A stretch of DNA of 64,000 bases from an uncultured Methanobrevibacter sp. (GTDB lineage: Archaea; Methanobacteriota; Methanobacteria; Methanobacteriales; Methanobacteriaceae): positions 1 through 64,000 of the forward strand of contig CACYJH010000011.1 in NCBI GenBank assembly GCA_902774685.1, read 5' to 3'. Position 1 is the stretch's first letter; each line of letters begins with the position of its first letter. The notes below the pieces were generated by a model. The model was given only the letters and a program-made list of their open reading frames with translations, made no database searches and had not been told where the DNA came from. Both the position numbers and the translations under genes were made by a program. Below, piece by piece: positions 50,727 through 59,636 of the stretch.

Positions 50727-53099
50727 TTAGCTAATTAATTTAGGACCGCCCATTTTACCTTCCTTTAATAAAGTGCAGGCAGAACTAACAGTTCCTGTTT
50801 GAATATAGCTAATATTATGTTTAGACATGTATTTAGCAGGATTGCTTAATGGGAATCCATAATTAGCATCCCATGCCCTTCCAATCCTATGATGAATGCT
50901 TGAAGATGCTCCATATGGTTTTTTAAACCATAATCCTAAAACATGTGCTCCATTATAGTTTTCTACAAAATTACGGTTGCTATTCTTTAAGTCACCAGTC
51001 CACTCTTCAATGCATCCAACATCAACACCACCGAAAACAGCAAGCAGAACAGAATTTTTACCTGTGCAGCCATATCTATAGGCAACGTTATGGATATCCG
51101 GACCGATACCTACAATGACAGCATTGTATCCTTTAGACATAAGGGCTTTTCTTAAACTTTTAAGCATCTTTAATTCAGATCTTTTACCTCTTATATTGTC
51201 GGAAGTTAAATAAAAAGTATATTTGCCGTTATCCTTTACCTTAGCAAATTCAGAATTTGTGAAAAGAACATATTTCGGCAATCTTTTATGTTCCTTATAG
51301 AAACTTAAAGCTCTTGAAAATTCAGCTGTGTATACTTTATATGGAATTTTATAGATGTAATAGCTGATATTTGAATAGACTTTATGCTTAACTGAAGATC
51401 CCACTGCCTTTTTCACTATTTTAAGGTAACTGTCCTTATAAACAGTGTCGTAAATCTCACCGGAAGAATTTGCAGGTTCATATGCTGCAATCAAGACAAT
51501 ATCCTTATAATTTTTCTTATTTGCATGATTAATGGCAACTGCCATCAAATAGGAAAGTTGGGCAGTTGTATAAGTTTTGTTTTTATAAGTAAGATTAGAA
51601 GGCAAAGCCTTGTTTTTAGAAATATAATTCTTTAAAGAATTTGCCGCTCCAACAATATCATTGAATTTCACTTTAACCGCTTTAATGATAAATTGGGATT
51701 TGACTGATTTTGCTGAGTAATATGCATTTCCTTTATATTTAACAGTAATGTTATAAGATTTTGGACCATTAAATTTGAATTTGACCATTCCTTTTTCATT
51801 TGTTTTTACTTTGTAAACCTTCTTAATGGAAGGAATGGATATGGAAATTGTTCTATTTGCCAAACCCTTTCCGTTTTTATTAGTCAAATTGATTCTCAAA
51901 TAACCGTTTACAGTTGAGGAAAATGAAATTTTAGGAGCCTTAATAATGGTCGGCATTTTTGTTATCACTACTTTAGAACTATTTGAAGCCCCATAATAAG
52001 AACCAGTAGCCTTAAAGCTAATGGTGCAATTATAAGTTCCGACTTTCCTTTGAAGTTTTAATTTGGCCATACCATTTGCATCAGTAGATAAATTATAAGT
52101 CTTTTTAGGTATTTTTACAATAACAGTCTTATTAGAAAGACCTCTGCCATAAACATCCTTCAAATAAATTTTAAGATATGTGTTCTGAGTCATATAAGAC
52201 CTTACAGAAGGACTGATAATGCTTACTTTCATTTTAGTGATTTTCACATTTGAGCTTGCAGATGAATTATAATAATTCGCATCTCCCTCAAACTTAACCA
52301 AAACATCATAATTGCCTATTTTAGTTGGCATTTTAATTTTTGCCACACCTTTACCATCAGTAGTTCCATTATAAACTGTTCCATTTACATTGAAACTAAG
52401 TTTTTTATTTGCAATAGGATTGCCTTCGGAATCCACCAAAGTGGCAAATATATATGTGGCATTAGTTAAGTAAGACCTTACAGAAGGCACTTTAAGTTTA
52501 GTGGATGATTTTAAAATAGTTATTTCAGTTATTGCACTGGAAGGAGCATAAATCTCATCACCTTCAAATGAAATATTAACTTCATAAGTGCCTGCAGCAT
52601 TTGAAAACTTGAAAATAGCTATTCCTTCATTATTTGTAGTAAGATTCTGTTCAAATTCATTTATTTGAACTAAAATAGTTTTTTCTGGTAATCCTATTCC
52701 ATTTGCATCACTTAGATTTATCTTCAATTCTCCTTCAGATGCATAATCAAAACTGATTGGATCAGAACTGATTACGGTTTCATTTCTTGTTTGACCATCA
52801 GAATCCCCTTCATCAGAATCATCAGGATTCCCATCATCAAGCCCGTCATCATTATTAGAACCATCATCACCATTTGAAGAATCATCACTATTAGAAGAAT
52901 CATCATTTTCATCAGAAATTAAAGAATCATCCCCAATAGAACTATCTTGATTAGATGAATCATAAACAGATAAGGACTCATCAAAATCAAGATTATCCGA
53001 ATAAACATCATTTAAATTTGTATCACTTGCACTAACGGATTGCACTGCCAATAAAAAAATTAGAACAAAAAGTGATACATAAAGAATTTTCTTAAACAT
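50727..53099 (-). CDS. Pseudomurein-binding surface protein with Ig-like repeats
   Basis: The 790-residue protein starts with a signal peptide (MFKKILYVSLFVLIFLLAVQSVSASD) and an Asp/Ser/Asn-rich spacer (about 45-110). Four immunoglobulin-like beta repeats follow (about 112-475; each with TD/NxxGxAxIK...G.Y.v.v.f.G...Y pattern). Residues 477-527 match the pseudomurein-binding repeat (SLKNYISKNKALP...AQLSYLMAVAIN), with a weaker copy near 587-617. The last about 170 residues (622-790) are a separate alpha/beta domain with conserved-looking Cys and His (GIGPDIHNVAYRYGCTGKN, GGVDVGCIEEWTGDL, SIHHRIGRAWD) that I cannot assign. There is no C-terminal membrane helix, so wall attachment by the binding repeats is likely. 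TGTGATATT precedes the ATG. Confidence 0.88.
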   Translation of the reverse strand: MFKKILYVSLFVLIFLLAVQSVSASDTNLNDVYSDNLDFDESLSVYDSSNQDSSIGDDSLISDENDDSSNSDDSSNGDDGSNNDDGLDDGNPDDSDEGDSDGQTRNETVISSDPISFDYASEGELKINLSDANGIGLPEKTILVQINEFEQNLTTNNEGIAIFKFSNAAGTYEVNISFEGDEIYAPSSAITEITILKSSTKLKVPSVRSYLTNATYIFATLVDSEGNPIANKKLSFNVNGTVYNGTTDGKGVAKIKMPTKIGNYDVLVKFEGDANYYNSSASSNVKITKMKVSIISPSVRSYMTQNTYLKIYLKDVYGRGLSNKTVIVKIPKKTYNLSTDANGMAKLKLQRKVGTYNCTISFKATGSYYGASNSSKVVITKMPTIIKAPKISFSSTVNGYLRINLTNKNGKGLANRTISISIPSIKKVYKVKTNEKGMVKFKFNGPKSYNITVKYKGNAYYSAKSVKSQFIIKAVKVKFNDIVGAANSLKNYISKNKALPSNLTYKNKTYTTAQLSYLMAVAINHANKKNYKDIVLIAAYEPANSSGEIYDTVYKDSYLKIVKKAVGSSVKHKVYSNISYYIYKIPYKVYTAEFSRALSFYKEHKRLPKYVLFTNSEFAKVKDNGKYTFYLTSDNIRGKRSELKMLKSLRKALMSKGYNAVIVGIGPDIHNVAYRYGCTGKNSVLLAVFGGVDVGCIEEWTGDLKNSNRNFVENYNGAHVLGLWFKKPYGASSSIHHRIGRAWDANYGFPLSNPAKYMSKHNISYIQTGTVSSACTLLKEGKMGGPKLIS

Positions 53100-53414
53100 A
53101 ATATCACAAAATTACAAATTTTTCCTAGTATCATAACCATTTATGATTTTTATCAATAATAATTCTTTTGAAAAAATTTTATAAACCAATAAAATTTTAA
53201 ATATTCTAAATAATTCTAAATAATCCTAAATAATTTTTTTATTTAGATATGAAAAAAATTTTTATTTGAATATGAAAACTTAAAATATAAGTTAAAATTA
53301 TAAAAACTTATAATAATAATTAAAAAGAAAAGTTATAATGTTATAATCACAAAAATAACTATTGGTTAAAATACGTAAAGATTTATTTAAAGTCATACTT
53401 ATGGAGAAATATTA
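53100..53414. other. Divergent promoter region with short tandem repeat
   Basis: 315 bases between the surface-protein gene (minus) and glyS (plus). It contains a tandem array of tctaaataat-type units, three copies in about 53208-53240, and AT-rich promoter sequence. No gene. Confidence 0.5.
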
Positions 53415-55127
53415 ATGAATCATGAAAAAATGTTTAATATTGCACGTAAAAGAGGTTTTTTATGGCCTTCTTTTGAGATCTATTCAGGAGTGTCCGGATT
53501 TACCGATTATGGACCTCTCGGAGCAAGCCTAAAAAACAACATTATGCAAAAGTGGAGAAAGCAATACATTGCAGGAGAAGGTTTCCACGAAATAGAAGGG
53601 CCAACTGTAATGCCTAAAGAAGTATTGAAAGCATCAGGACATGTTGATAACTTCACTGACCCAATGACAAAATGTCTCTCTTGTGGAGAGGTGTTCAGAG
53701 CAGACCACATCATTGAAGAGGCAATCGGCGAAGATGTGGAAAGTTTGGAAAACAGCGAAATGGATGAAATCGTAAAGGAAAACAACATCAAATGTCCAAG
53801 CTGTGGTGGAGACTTGGCAAACATTTGGAACTACAATTTGATGTTTAAGACTGAAATTGGAGCAAAAGGGGACAAAGTAGGATACATGAGACCTGAAACT
53901 GCTCAAGGAATATTCATTCTATTCAAACGTTTATCAAGATTCTTTAAAAACAAGCTCCCATTCGGTGCTGTACAGCTCGGAAAAGCATACAGAAATGAAA
54001 TCTCACCAAGACAAGGAGTTATCCGTCTTAGAGAATTCACCCAAGCTGAAGCTGAAATATTCTTGGACCCTAAAGACAAGACTCATCCTAAATTCAGCCA
54101 AATAGCTGATGAAATTTTATACTTATCATCTCAAGATGTTCAAATGAACGATAAGGAAACCTTGGAGATTACAGCTCAAGAAGCTCTCGACCAAGGTGTC
54201 GTATCTTCTGAAACATTGATCTATCAATTATACCTTGCAAGAAAATTCTTAAAGGAATTAGGCATTCCTGATGAAGTCTTAAGGTTCAGACAACACTTGC
54301 CAGGTGAAATGGCTCACTATGCTCTTGACTGCTGGGACGTTGAATGCTTGACTGACCAATACGGTTGGGTTGAAATCATCGGTATTGCAGATAGAGGAGA
54401 TTATGACTTAACTGCACATTCACAGTTCAGCAATGAGGAATTAAGCATTTACATGGAATATGATGAACCTAAACTCGTTTCAAAAACCATTGTAAAACCT
54501 AATTTAAAGCTATTTGGACCTGCATTTAAGGGAGATTCCCCAAAAATAAAGACTTACATTGAAAACTTATCAGATGATGAAGTCTTAGCACTTAAGCAGC
54601 AGATTGAAAGTGAAGGAAAATTCACCCTTGAACTTGACAACACATTCGAGATTCTTGAAGAGCATTTGATCTTTGAGGATGTTGAAGAGGAAGTCAAAGG
54701 GGAAAGAATCATTCCTCATGTAATTGAACCTTCATTCGGTATCGACCGTATCCTTTACTGCACATTATTGCATTCCTTTAAGACTGAAGAAGATGGATGC
54801 GATAAGGAATACTTCAAATTCTCAAAGGAAATCGCACCTATTCAAGTAAGTGTCTTCCCATTGATGAACAAGGAAGGTCTTGGAGAAATAGCTATAGACA
54901 TTACCCACAAGTTACGTGAAGCAGGTTTCACTGTAGACAACGACACTTCAGGAACCATTGGAAAAAGATACGCACGTGCAGATGAAGTAGGTGTTCCAAT
55001 AGCTATTACAGTAGACTTTGATACAAAAGAGGACAATACTGTAACAATAAGAGATAGGGACACTGAAGAACAAGAAAGAGTAAAAATAGAAGATTTAAAA
55101 GAAGTTATTGAAGCAAAACTTCAATAA
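53415..55127 (+). CDS. glyS: Glycyl-tRNA synthetase (class II, dimeric type)
   Basis: The 570-residue protein is the archaeal/eukaryal-type alpha2 glycyl-tRNA synthetase. It opens with KRGFLWPSFEIYSGVSGFTDYGPLGASLKNNI (motif 1 region), has a zinc-site insertion with CLSCGEVFRADH and CPSCGG (about 87-140), motif 2 in GKAYRNEISPRQGVIRLREFTQAE, motif 3 in IEPSFGIDRILYCTL, and a C-terminal anticodon-binding domain (about 465-570; IAPIQVSVFPLMNKEGLGEIA, SGTIGKRYARADEVGVPIAITVD). GGAGAAAT precedes the ATG. Codon choice is more GC-rich than average for the window, as for a highly expressed gene. Confidence 0.97.
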   Translation: MNHEKMFNIARKRGFLWPSFEIYSGVSGFTDYGPLGASLKNNIMQKWRKQYIAGEGFHEIEGPTVMPKEVLKASGHVDNFTDPMTKCLSCGEVFRADHIIEEAIGEDVESLENSEMDEIVKENNIKCPSCGGDLANIWNYNLMFKTEIGAKGDKVGYMRPETAQGIFILFKRLSRFFKNKLPFGAVQLGKAYRNEISPRQGVIRLREFTQAEAEIFLDPKDKTHPKFSQIADEILYLSSQDVQMNDKETLEITAQEALDQGVVSSETLIYQLYLARKFLKELGIPDEVLRFRQHLPGEMAHYALDCWDVECLTDQYGWVEIIGIADRGDYDLTAHSQFSNEELSIYMEYDEPKLVSKTIVKPNLKLFGPAFKGDSPKIKTYIENLSDDEVLALKQQIESEGKFTLELDNTFEILEEHLIFEDVEEEVKGERIIPHVIEPSFGIDRILYCTLLHSFKTEEDGCDKEYFKFSKEIAPIQVSVFPLMNKEGLGEIAIDITHKLREAGFTVDNDTSGTIGKRYARADEVGVPIAITVDFDTKEDNTVTIRDRDTEEQERVKIEDLKEVIEAKLQ

Positions 55128-55272
55128 ACTTTTTTAAATTTCTAATTATTTTAATTTTTAATTATTTTATTTTTTAATTTTTAATTTTATTAATTTTTAA
55201 TTTTTTTTAACTAGCCATACACACATCAAAAGATTCCATAAACACTATAAGCTATTTTTAAAAATAAATATC

Positions 55273-56088
55273 TCAAAGCATCTTTATGGAATTTTCCAAA
55301 TATTTGTCCAATAGGATATTAGCCCATTCGATTCCTTCCTTCTGCTCATTGAGAATAAAGCAGGAATTGTCATAAAGCCCATCCTTATAAAAGAGGCTTA
55401 AGGACATGAAATCATCACAAACAGTCAGGAATACCTTCAAATCATGATCTGCCTTTCTGATGCTTACTTGGCCTTTTTTTGAAAAATCAACCAACTCTTC
55501 ATAATATTTAGAGTTCTTTAAAGATGAGAATACGTCCTCATTTGTAATGAGCAACAGATTATCTCCGTTTTCCAGATTTTCCAAAATTATTTCAAGATGC
55601 TCCTCAAGAAAGATAGGGAGAATTATCTTCATATCTCCACATGCACCAATCAAGTCAAGATACTTATTGAATGCTTTTGAGAGATTATGCTCATCAGATT
55701 CTACAAAAACAGAGTCCTTCAACAGATAGGATTTTCTAAAGGAATCAAGTGGAATTGAGTCTATGGAATGATTCTGCCAAAAATCCCTATTGATTTGGAA
55801 AATATATAAATCTTGAAAAAGCTTTTCAAGACTTGCTGAACATAAAATTCCTTTAGTTGACAAGGAATAATTCTTAAAATCCTTTTTAATTAAATTAATG
55901 CGTTCCAATTCTTTCAAACCATGTAAAATTGAAGCTGAAGGCTTTTCCAATTCCTCCCTAAAGTCATTTAGATTACAGTCTGAATCGGATAACATCAACA
56001 GCAATGAAGGCCTCATTTTTGAAGCCAATAGAAAGCGAACAGTTATGAAATCCTCATATTTTTTAGTGAAATCTTCTTCAAATATCAT
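55273..56088 (-). CDS. Winged-helix regulator with FilR1-type domain, copy 1
   Basis: The 271-residue protein has an N-terminal ArsR-like winged helix (about 15-95; RPSLLLMLSDSDCNLNDFREELEKPSASILHGLKELERINLIKK) and the C-terminal FilR1/DUF1724 domain (about 125-265) characteristic of many methanogen regulators, here ending DNSCFILNEQKEGIEWANILLDKYL. The FilR1 domain is thought to sense a small ligand. It forms a pair with the gene upstream (31-base gap), of the same family but only moderately similar. AGGTGATTT precedes the ATG. Targets unknown; the TatD-like gene is divergent to the pair. Confidence 0.88.
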   Translation of the reverse strand: MIFEEDFTKKYEDFITVRFLLASKMRPSLLLMLSDSDCNLNDFREELEKPSASILHGLKELERINLIKKDFKNYSLSTKGILCSASLEKLFQDLYIFQINRDFWQNHSIDSIPLDSFRKSYLLKDSVFVESDEHNLSKAFNKYLDLIGACGDMKIILPIFLEEHLEIILENLENGDNLLLITNEDVFSSLKNSKYYEELVDFSKKGQVSIRKADHDLKVFLTVCDDFMSLSLFYKDGLYDNSCFILNEQKEGIEWANILLDKYLENSIKML

Positions 56089-56119
56089 TAAATCACCTAA
56101 AAGTCACCTAATAAAAAAA

Positions 56120-56923
56120 TCAGTCTAAAATCAAAGTTAAAGCATGCTCATCATAAGACCTGAAAAGATTCAATCCCCAATTAATCGCCTTTTCCTTATC
56201 AGAGAGCAATAACCTATTTTGGTCATAAGTTCCATCCAACTTAAATAATCCAACAGAAACGAACTCATTTGAAATTGCAAGGGCAATCTTAATGTTCTCA
56301 TTGAGATACTTGATGGAAAAATTCCCATCAGCAATGCCTTTCTTAACAACATCATTTCCAATATCCTTTATGAAACCATCCAAAATATCTTTTGAAACAA
56401 TTAGTTGAACCTTGATTCCCTTCAATATCAGTCTTCGAATCAATTTGGGATACTCAGGGTGCAGATAAGGAAAGACAACCTTCAAATGTTTTGAATTTTT
56501 AAACAATCTCTTAAATTCCTTATGGGTTCTGTAAATATCCATAGAACTGCATCTAATCAGTTCTGAACCCTCCAAAGAGGATAGCTTATTCAAATCATCA
56601 ACAGACAATGAACTTATGTCATGGTCAAGCCAGAAATCTGAAAAGTCACTTATCGCTGAAATCATATCATGAAAGTCCAAGAGCACAGTAATGTAAATCA
56701 ATCCAAGATTTGTCAATTGAAAACTATTATGGATCTTTTCAACATATCCCTCATCACATAGCTTATGTATATTGCTTGAAATAGAACTGTAGCTTAGCAA
56801 GGATCTTCTATCAATATCCCTAATCTTTAAGGGACCATTTAACAAATCTACTAAAACTTTTAATCTAATCTCCGAATTATTTAAGAATTTTAACTCATCT
56901 CCAACAATAGAGAAATAATACAT
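56120..56923 (-). CDS. Winged-helix regulator with FilR1-type domain, copy 2
   Basis: The 267-residue protein has the same architecture as its neighbour: winged helix (about 10-80; IRLKVLVDLLNGPLKIRDIDRRSLLSYSSISSNIHKLCDEGYVEK) and FilR1 domain (about 115-260; KHLKVVFPYLHPEYPKLIRRL, GTYDQNRLLLSDKEKAINWGLNLF). The frame is open to an ATG at 56941, but the ATG at 56923 (MYYFSIVG) has GGTGG five bases upstream and is preferred. The two genes probably form one transcript. Different helix-turn-helix sequences suggest that they bind different sites or form a heterodimer. Confidence 0.88.
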   Translation of the reverse strand: MYYFSIVGDELKFLNNSEIRLKVLVDLLNGPLKIRDIDRRSLLSYSSISSNIHKLCDEGYVEKIHNSFQLTNLGLIYITVLLDFHDMISAISDFSDFWLDHDISSLSVDDLNKLSSLEGSELIRCSSMDIYRTHKEFKRLFKNSKHLKVVFPYLHPEYPKLIRRLILKGIKVQLIVSKDILDGFIKDIGNDVVKKGIADGNFSIKYLNENIKIALAISNEFVSVGLFKLDGTYDQNRLLLSDKEKAINWGLNLFRSYDEHALTLILD

Positions 56924-57438
56924 TTTACCACCATATTCCATTTAGATTATCAAATCAAAAATTGATAAACTAAAAATTCATAAAAACAATATCAAAAAAA
57001 GAAAAATGAATATGCTCTCTTAAAAAATGCCATAAGAAAGCAATTGCAAATTTCTAAAAAACCAAAGCAAAAAACTACAATTTCAACAACCTTAAACTCA
57101 AAAAATCACCCCAAATCGATAATTTGAAACTTAAAATCAAGAAATTAAAAATTTCAATTGAAAAATTTTGTTAACATATAGTTAACTCTACTAATAATTT
57201 TCTTAAACATATATATAAACATATAAGAAAATTTTGAATGAAAATTTCAAAATGACATCAATATTGATGTCAACTTGTAAAAAATTTTAATAAAACTGAA
57301 TAAAATTACTTTTAGAAAAATAAAAATATATGGAAAAAAGAAATAATATTAGATAACTATATTCTTACATTTACTGAAATTGCAAAAGACCAAGTTTCTA
57401 ATATTGTCAATAAAACAAAGAAAAAAGAATGTGAAAAA
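56924..57438. other. Divergent control region with palindromes
   Basis: About 515 bases between the FilR1 regulator pair (minus) and the TatD-like gene (plus). It holds GTTAACATATAGTTAAC (57170-57186), a plus-strand TATA box CATATATATAAAC (57209-57221), a 20-base perfect palindrome at 57253-57272 and, at about 57349-57438, a short frame without a start that reads like the beginning of an IscA/HesB protein. The part at 56945-57110 shows no feature. Confidence 0.55.
57253..57272. promoter_or_regulatory. 20-base perfect palindrome TGACATCAAT-ATTGATGTCA
   Basis: It lies about 35-55 bases after the TATA box at 57209-57221, so it would cover or follow the transcription start of the TatD-like gene, a classic repressor position. 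It is the longest gapless perfect palindrome I found here and is less AT-only than most. The adjacent FilR1 regulators are obvious candidate binders. Confidence 0.55.
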
Positions 57439-58200
57439 ATGATTGATACACATATGCATGCCGATTCAAGAAGTAGCGAAGACTTTGAGAAAATGTTTAT
57501 TGGTGGAATTGACACAGCAATTACCTGCTCATACTACCCATATAAGATCAATGACAACCCTGAAATTCTCTTAAACCATCTTAATAGAATATTGAATTTT
57601 GAACCTAAAAGAGCAAATGAATATGGTCTTGACTTAAAGGTTGCATTGGGAATTCATCCAGCCAATGCCTTAGAAAACAATGAAATCATCTTTGAGCAAT
57701 TGGTAGAATGGATAGAAAACAAGGACATAATTGCTATCGGAGAAATAGGTTTGGATGAAAATACAGAACTTGAAAAGGAAGTGTTTAGGAAACAGCTGGA
57801 ATTGGCTGAGGATACAAAATCAAAAGTTATTATCCACACACCAAGAAAAAACAAGCTTGAAGTCTTAAAGGACATAAAAGAGATTGTTCTTGAAAGCATC
57901 AATCCAAAACTTGTTGTTATCGATCATATAAACCTTAACACAATCGAGGAAATCTATGATGAAGACTTTACAATTGGATTGACTGTACAGCCTCAAAAGA
58001 TGGAAGTTGAAGAAGCCATCGAAATATTGGACAAATACGGTTTTGACAAATTCCTGTTAAATAGCGATATCAGCAATAAGCCATCAGATCCATTGTCAGT
58101 TCCAAAAACAGTCAGAACATTGAAAAGATTAGGATACGATGAAAAAGAGATAAATAAGGTAGCATTTGAGAATGCCAAAAAGTTCTTCAATATAGAATAA
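57439..58200 (+). CDS. TatD-like metal-dependent hydrolase
   Basis: The 253-residue protein matches the TatD-related TIM-barrel hydrolases. Metal ligands are visible as His-x-His in MIDTHMHAD (5 and 7), Glu in AIGEIGLD (about 97), His in KVIIHTPRKN (about 135), His in VVIDHINL (about 160) and Asp in LLNSDISN (about 210). TatD members are nucleases or amidohydrolase-type enzymes; archaeal short forms remain unassigned. GAATGTGAAAAA before the ATG is a weak ribosome binding site. The frame is open 30 codons further upstream without a start codon (see findings). Confidence 0.88.
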   Translation: MIDTHMHADSRSSEDFEKMFIGGIDTAITCSYYPYKINDNPEILLNHLNRILNFEPKRANEYGLDLKVALGIHPANALENNEIIFEQLVEWIENKDIIAIGEIGLDENTELEKEVFRKQLELAEDTKSKVIIHTPRKNKLEVLKDIKEIVLESINPKLVVIDHINLNTIEEIYDEDFTIGLTVQPQKMEVEEAIEILDKYGFDKFLLNSDISNKPSDPLSVPKTVRTLKRLGYDEKEINKVAFENAKKFFNIE

Positions 58201-58303
58201 GAAAAAATAGCTAAAAAACTAAAAAAAACTAAAAAAATAAGTAAGAAAATAATAAAGGAATTAGTAAGAAAATAAGTAAAAAAAATTACAGAATAAGAAA
58301 ATC

Positions 58304-58741
58304 TTATTCCTTAATCAATTCCTCTACAATCAATGTAGCGGATTCAACCATTTTAGGACAGAATTCAGTGAAAAGATTGTTTTCAACTGCATATTCCACT
58401 CCTTCTTTAGTTCTTACATCGCAGTTTAAGAGCTCATTACAGATATAGGAACCGTTTCTGTCTGCAAATTCTTCCAAGAATTTGACACATATACCATCTG
58501 ATTTAATTTTGCTTTCTGAATCGCCAATCTCAGATTGACCATATTTTAATCCTAAAACCATCAATGCTCCAGTGCATGCTCCACAAACTTCACCCTTACG
58601 CATACCGCTTCCAAAGCATCCTCCAATCTTGAGAGCCTGCTTTTCATCAAGCCCTAATTCTTCTGAAAAGCTTGCAAAAACAGCTTGAGCACAATTGAAT
58701 TTCAATCCAAATAAGTTTAATGCATTATCAACATGTGACAT
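58304..58741 (-). CDS. C_GCAxxG_C_C family redox-type protein
   Basis: The 145-residue protein belongs to the C_GCAxxG_C_C family, named for its cysteine pattern. Seen here: FNCAQAVFASF (first Cys), GGCFGSGMRKGEVCGACTGALMVLGLKYG (the GCGACTG core), and later Cys in SYICNELLNCDVRT and FTEFCPKM. The cysteines suggest a metal or redox function, but no activity is established; the genes often occur near redox enzymes in anaerobes. A GGGGATAAATC precedes the ATG. It converges with the TatD-like gene and is followed upstream by sepF after 164 bases. Confidence 0.9.
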   Translation of the reverse strand: MSHVDNALNLFGLKFNCAQAVFASFSEELGLDEKQALKIGGCFGSGMRKGEVCGACTGALMVLGLKYGQSEIGDSESKIKSDGICVKFLEEFADRNGSYICNELLNCDVRTKEGVEYAVENNLFTEFCPKMVESATLIVEELIKE

Positions 58742-58905
58742 GATTTATCCCCTAAAAATTAAAAAATACCTCAAAAATCAAAAAATTGACTAAAAAAAGA
58801 AATAGCCATATAAAAAATTAAAAATATTAATAATTAAAATAATTAAAATAATTAAAAAAAATAGAAAAAGAAAAGAGAATAGGAACAATATGAGTATTAA
58901 CCTAA

Positions 58906-59313
58906 TTATTCTTTTCTAACTAATTTAACTCTGGACGGAGTTACAATAATTAAATTTTTATCTTCAGCTTGAGAAAGTAAGATTGCTTCAGCACCATATT
59001 GGCTTCTTAAGAGCTTTAAGATTTCTCCAGCTTGTCTGAATTCTCTTTCACCTTGTTTTTCAAGGAATTTTAAATCAAGAATTACAGGATTATTTTCCTC
59101 AACGATTTGATCGAAAACATAATCCATATCATCAACAGACTTTGGTCTGATTAAAATGATTTCATAAAAAGTTTGTTCTGGAGAGATGGAAGTGAATTCA
59201 TCTTCATCATCAATAAAACCAATATCGTCTCCATAATCGCCTACGCCATATGCACTGCCAAAGTCATCTTCTTCAAAACCAAGGCTTTTCTTTAAATTAT
59301 CAGTAAAACTCAT
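58906..59313 (-). CDS. sepF: Cell division protein SepF (FtsZ membrane anchor)
   Basis: The 135-residue protein is archaeal SepF. The first 13 residues (MSFTDNLKKSLGF) form the amphipathic membrane-targeting helix. An acidic linker (about 14-45) follows, and the globular core (about 46-135; YEIILIRPKSVDDMDYVFDQIVEENNPVILDLKFLEKQGEREFRQAGEILKLL) dimerises and binds the FtsZ tail. SepF has been shown to be the FtsZ anchor in Methanobrevibacter smithii and haloarchaea, which lack FtsA. GGGAAGATC precedes the ATG. An inverted repeat about 110-130 bases upstream may form a hairpin at the mRNA 5' end. Confidence 0.95.
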   Translation of the reverse strand: MSFTDNLKKSLGFEEDDFGSAYGVGDYGDDIGFIDDEDEFTSISPEQTFYEIILIRPKSVDDMDYVFDQIVEENNPVILDLKFLEKQGEREFRQAGEILKLLRSQYGAEAILLSQAEDKNLIIVTPSRVKLVRKE

Positions 59314-59636
59314 TTTGATCTTCCCTTATTTTTATAAGAAAAATTGTTTAAATAAAATTTATATTAATTGCTAAAATATTAAAAAAATTTAACTAATTTT
59401 ATTATTTTATTAATAATTATTTAAAAGTTTAATAAATCAAACTTTTGTTATGTTAAAATATATATTTTTTAATAGTTATAAAACTTATTATTTTTTAATT
59501 AAAAATTGAAATTTGAAAAATAGTATAAAAAAATAAAAATAGTCAATAAAAATTAAAAAAATTAGAAAAAAATTAAAAAAAATTAGAAATAATTAATGAA
59601 ATAAAAAAGAAAAAAAGAAATAATTAAATAAAAAAC
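59314..59636. other. sepF upstream region with leader hairpin
   Basis: 323 bases between sepF and the DUF1611 gene (both minus). On the minus strand a TATA-like TATATATTTT lies at about 59455-59468. About 25 bases further the inverted repeat AAAAGTTT-8 bases-AAACTTTT (59423-59446) would sit at the 5' end of the sepF mRNA. The part at 59500-59636 is A-rich low-complexity DNA behind the DUF1611 gene. Confidence 0.5.
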
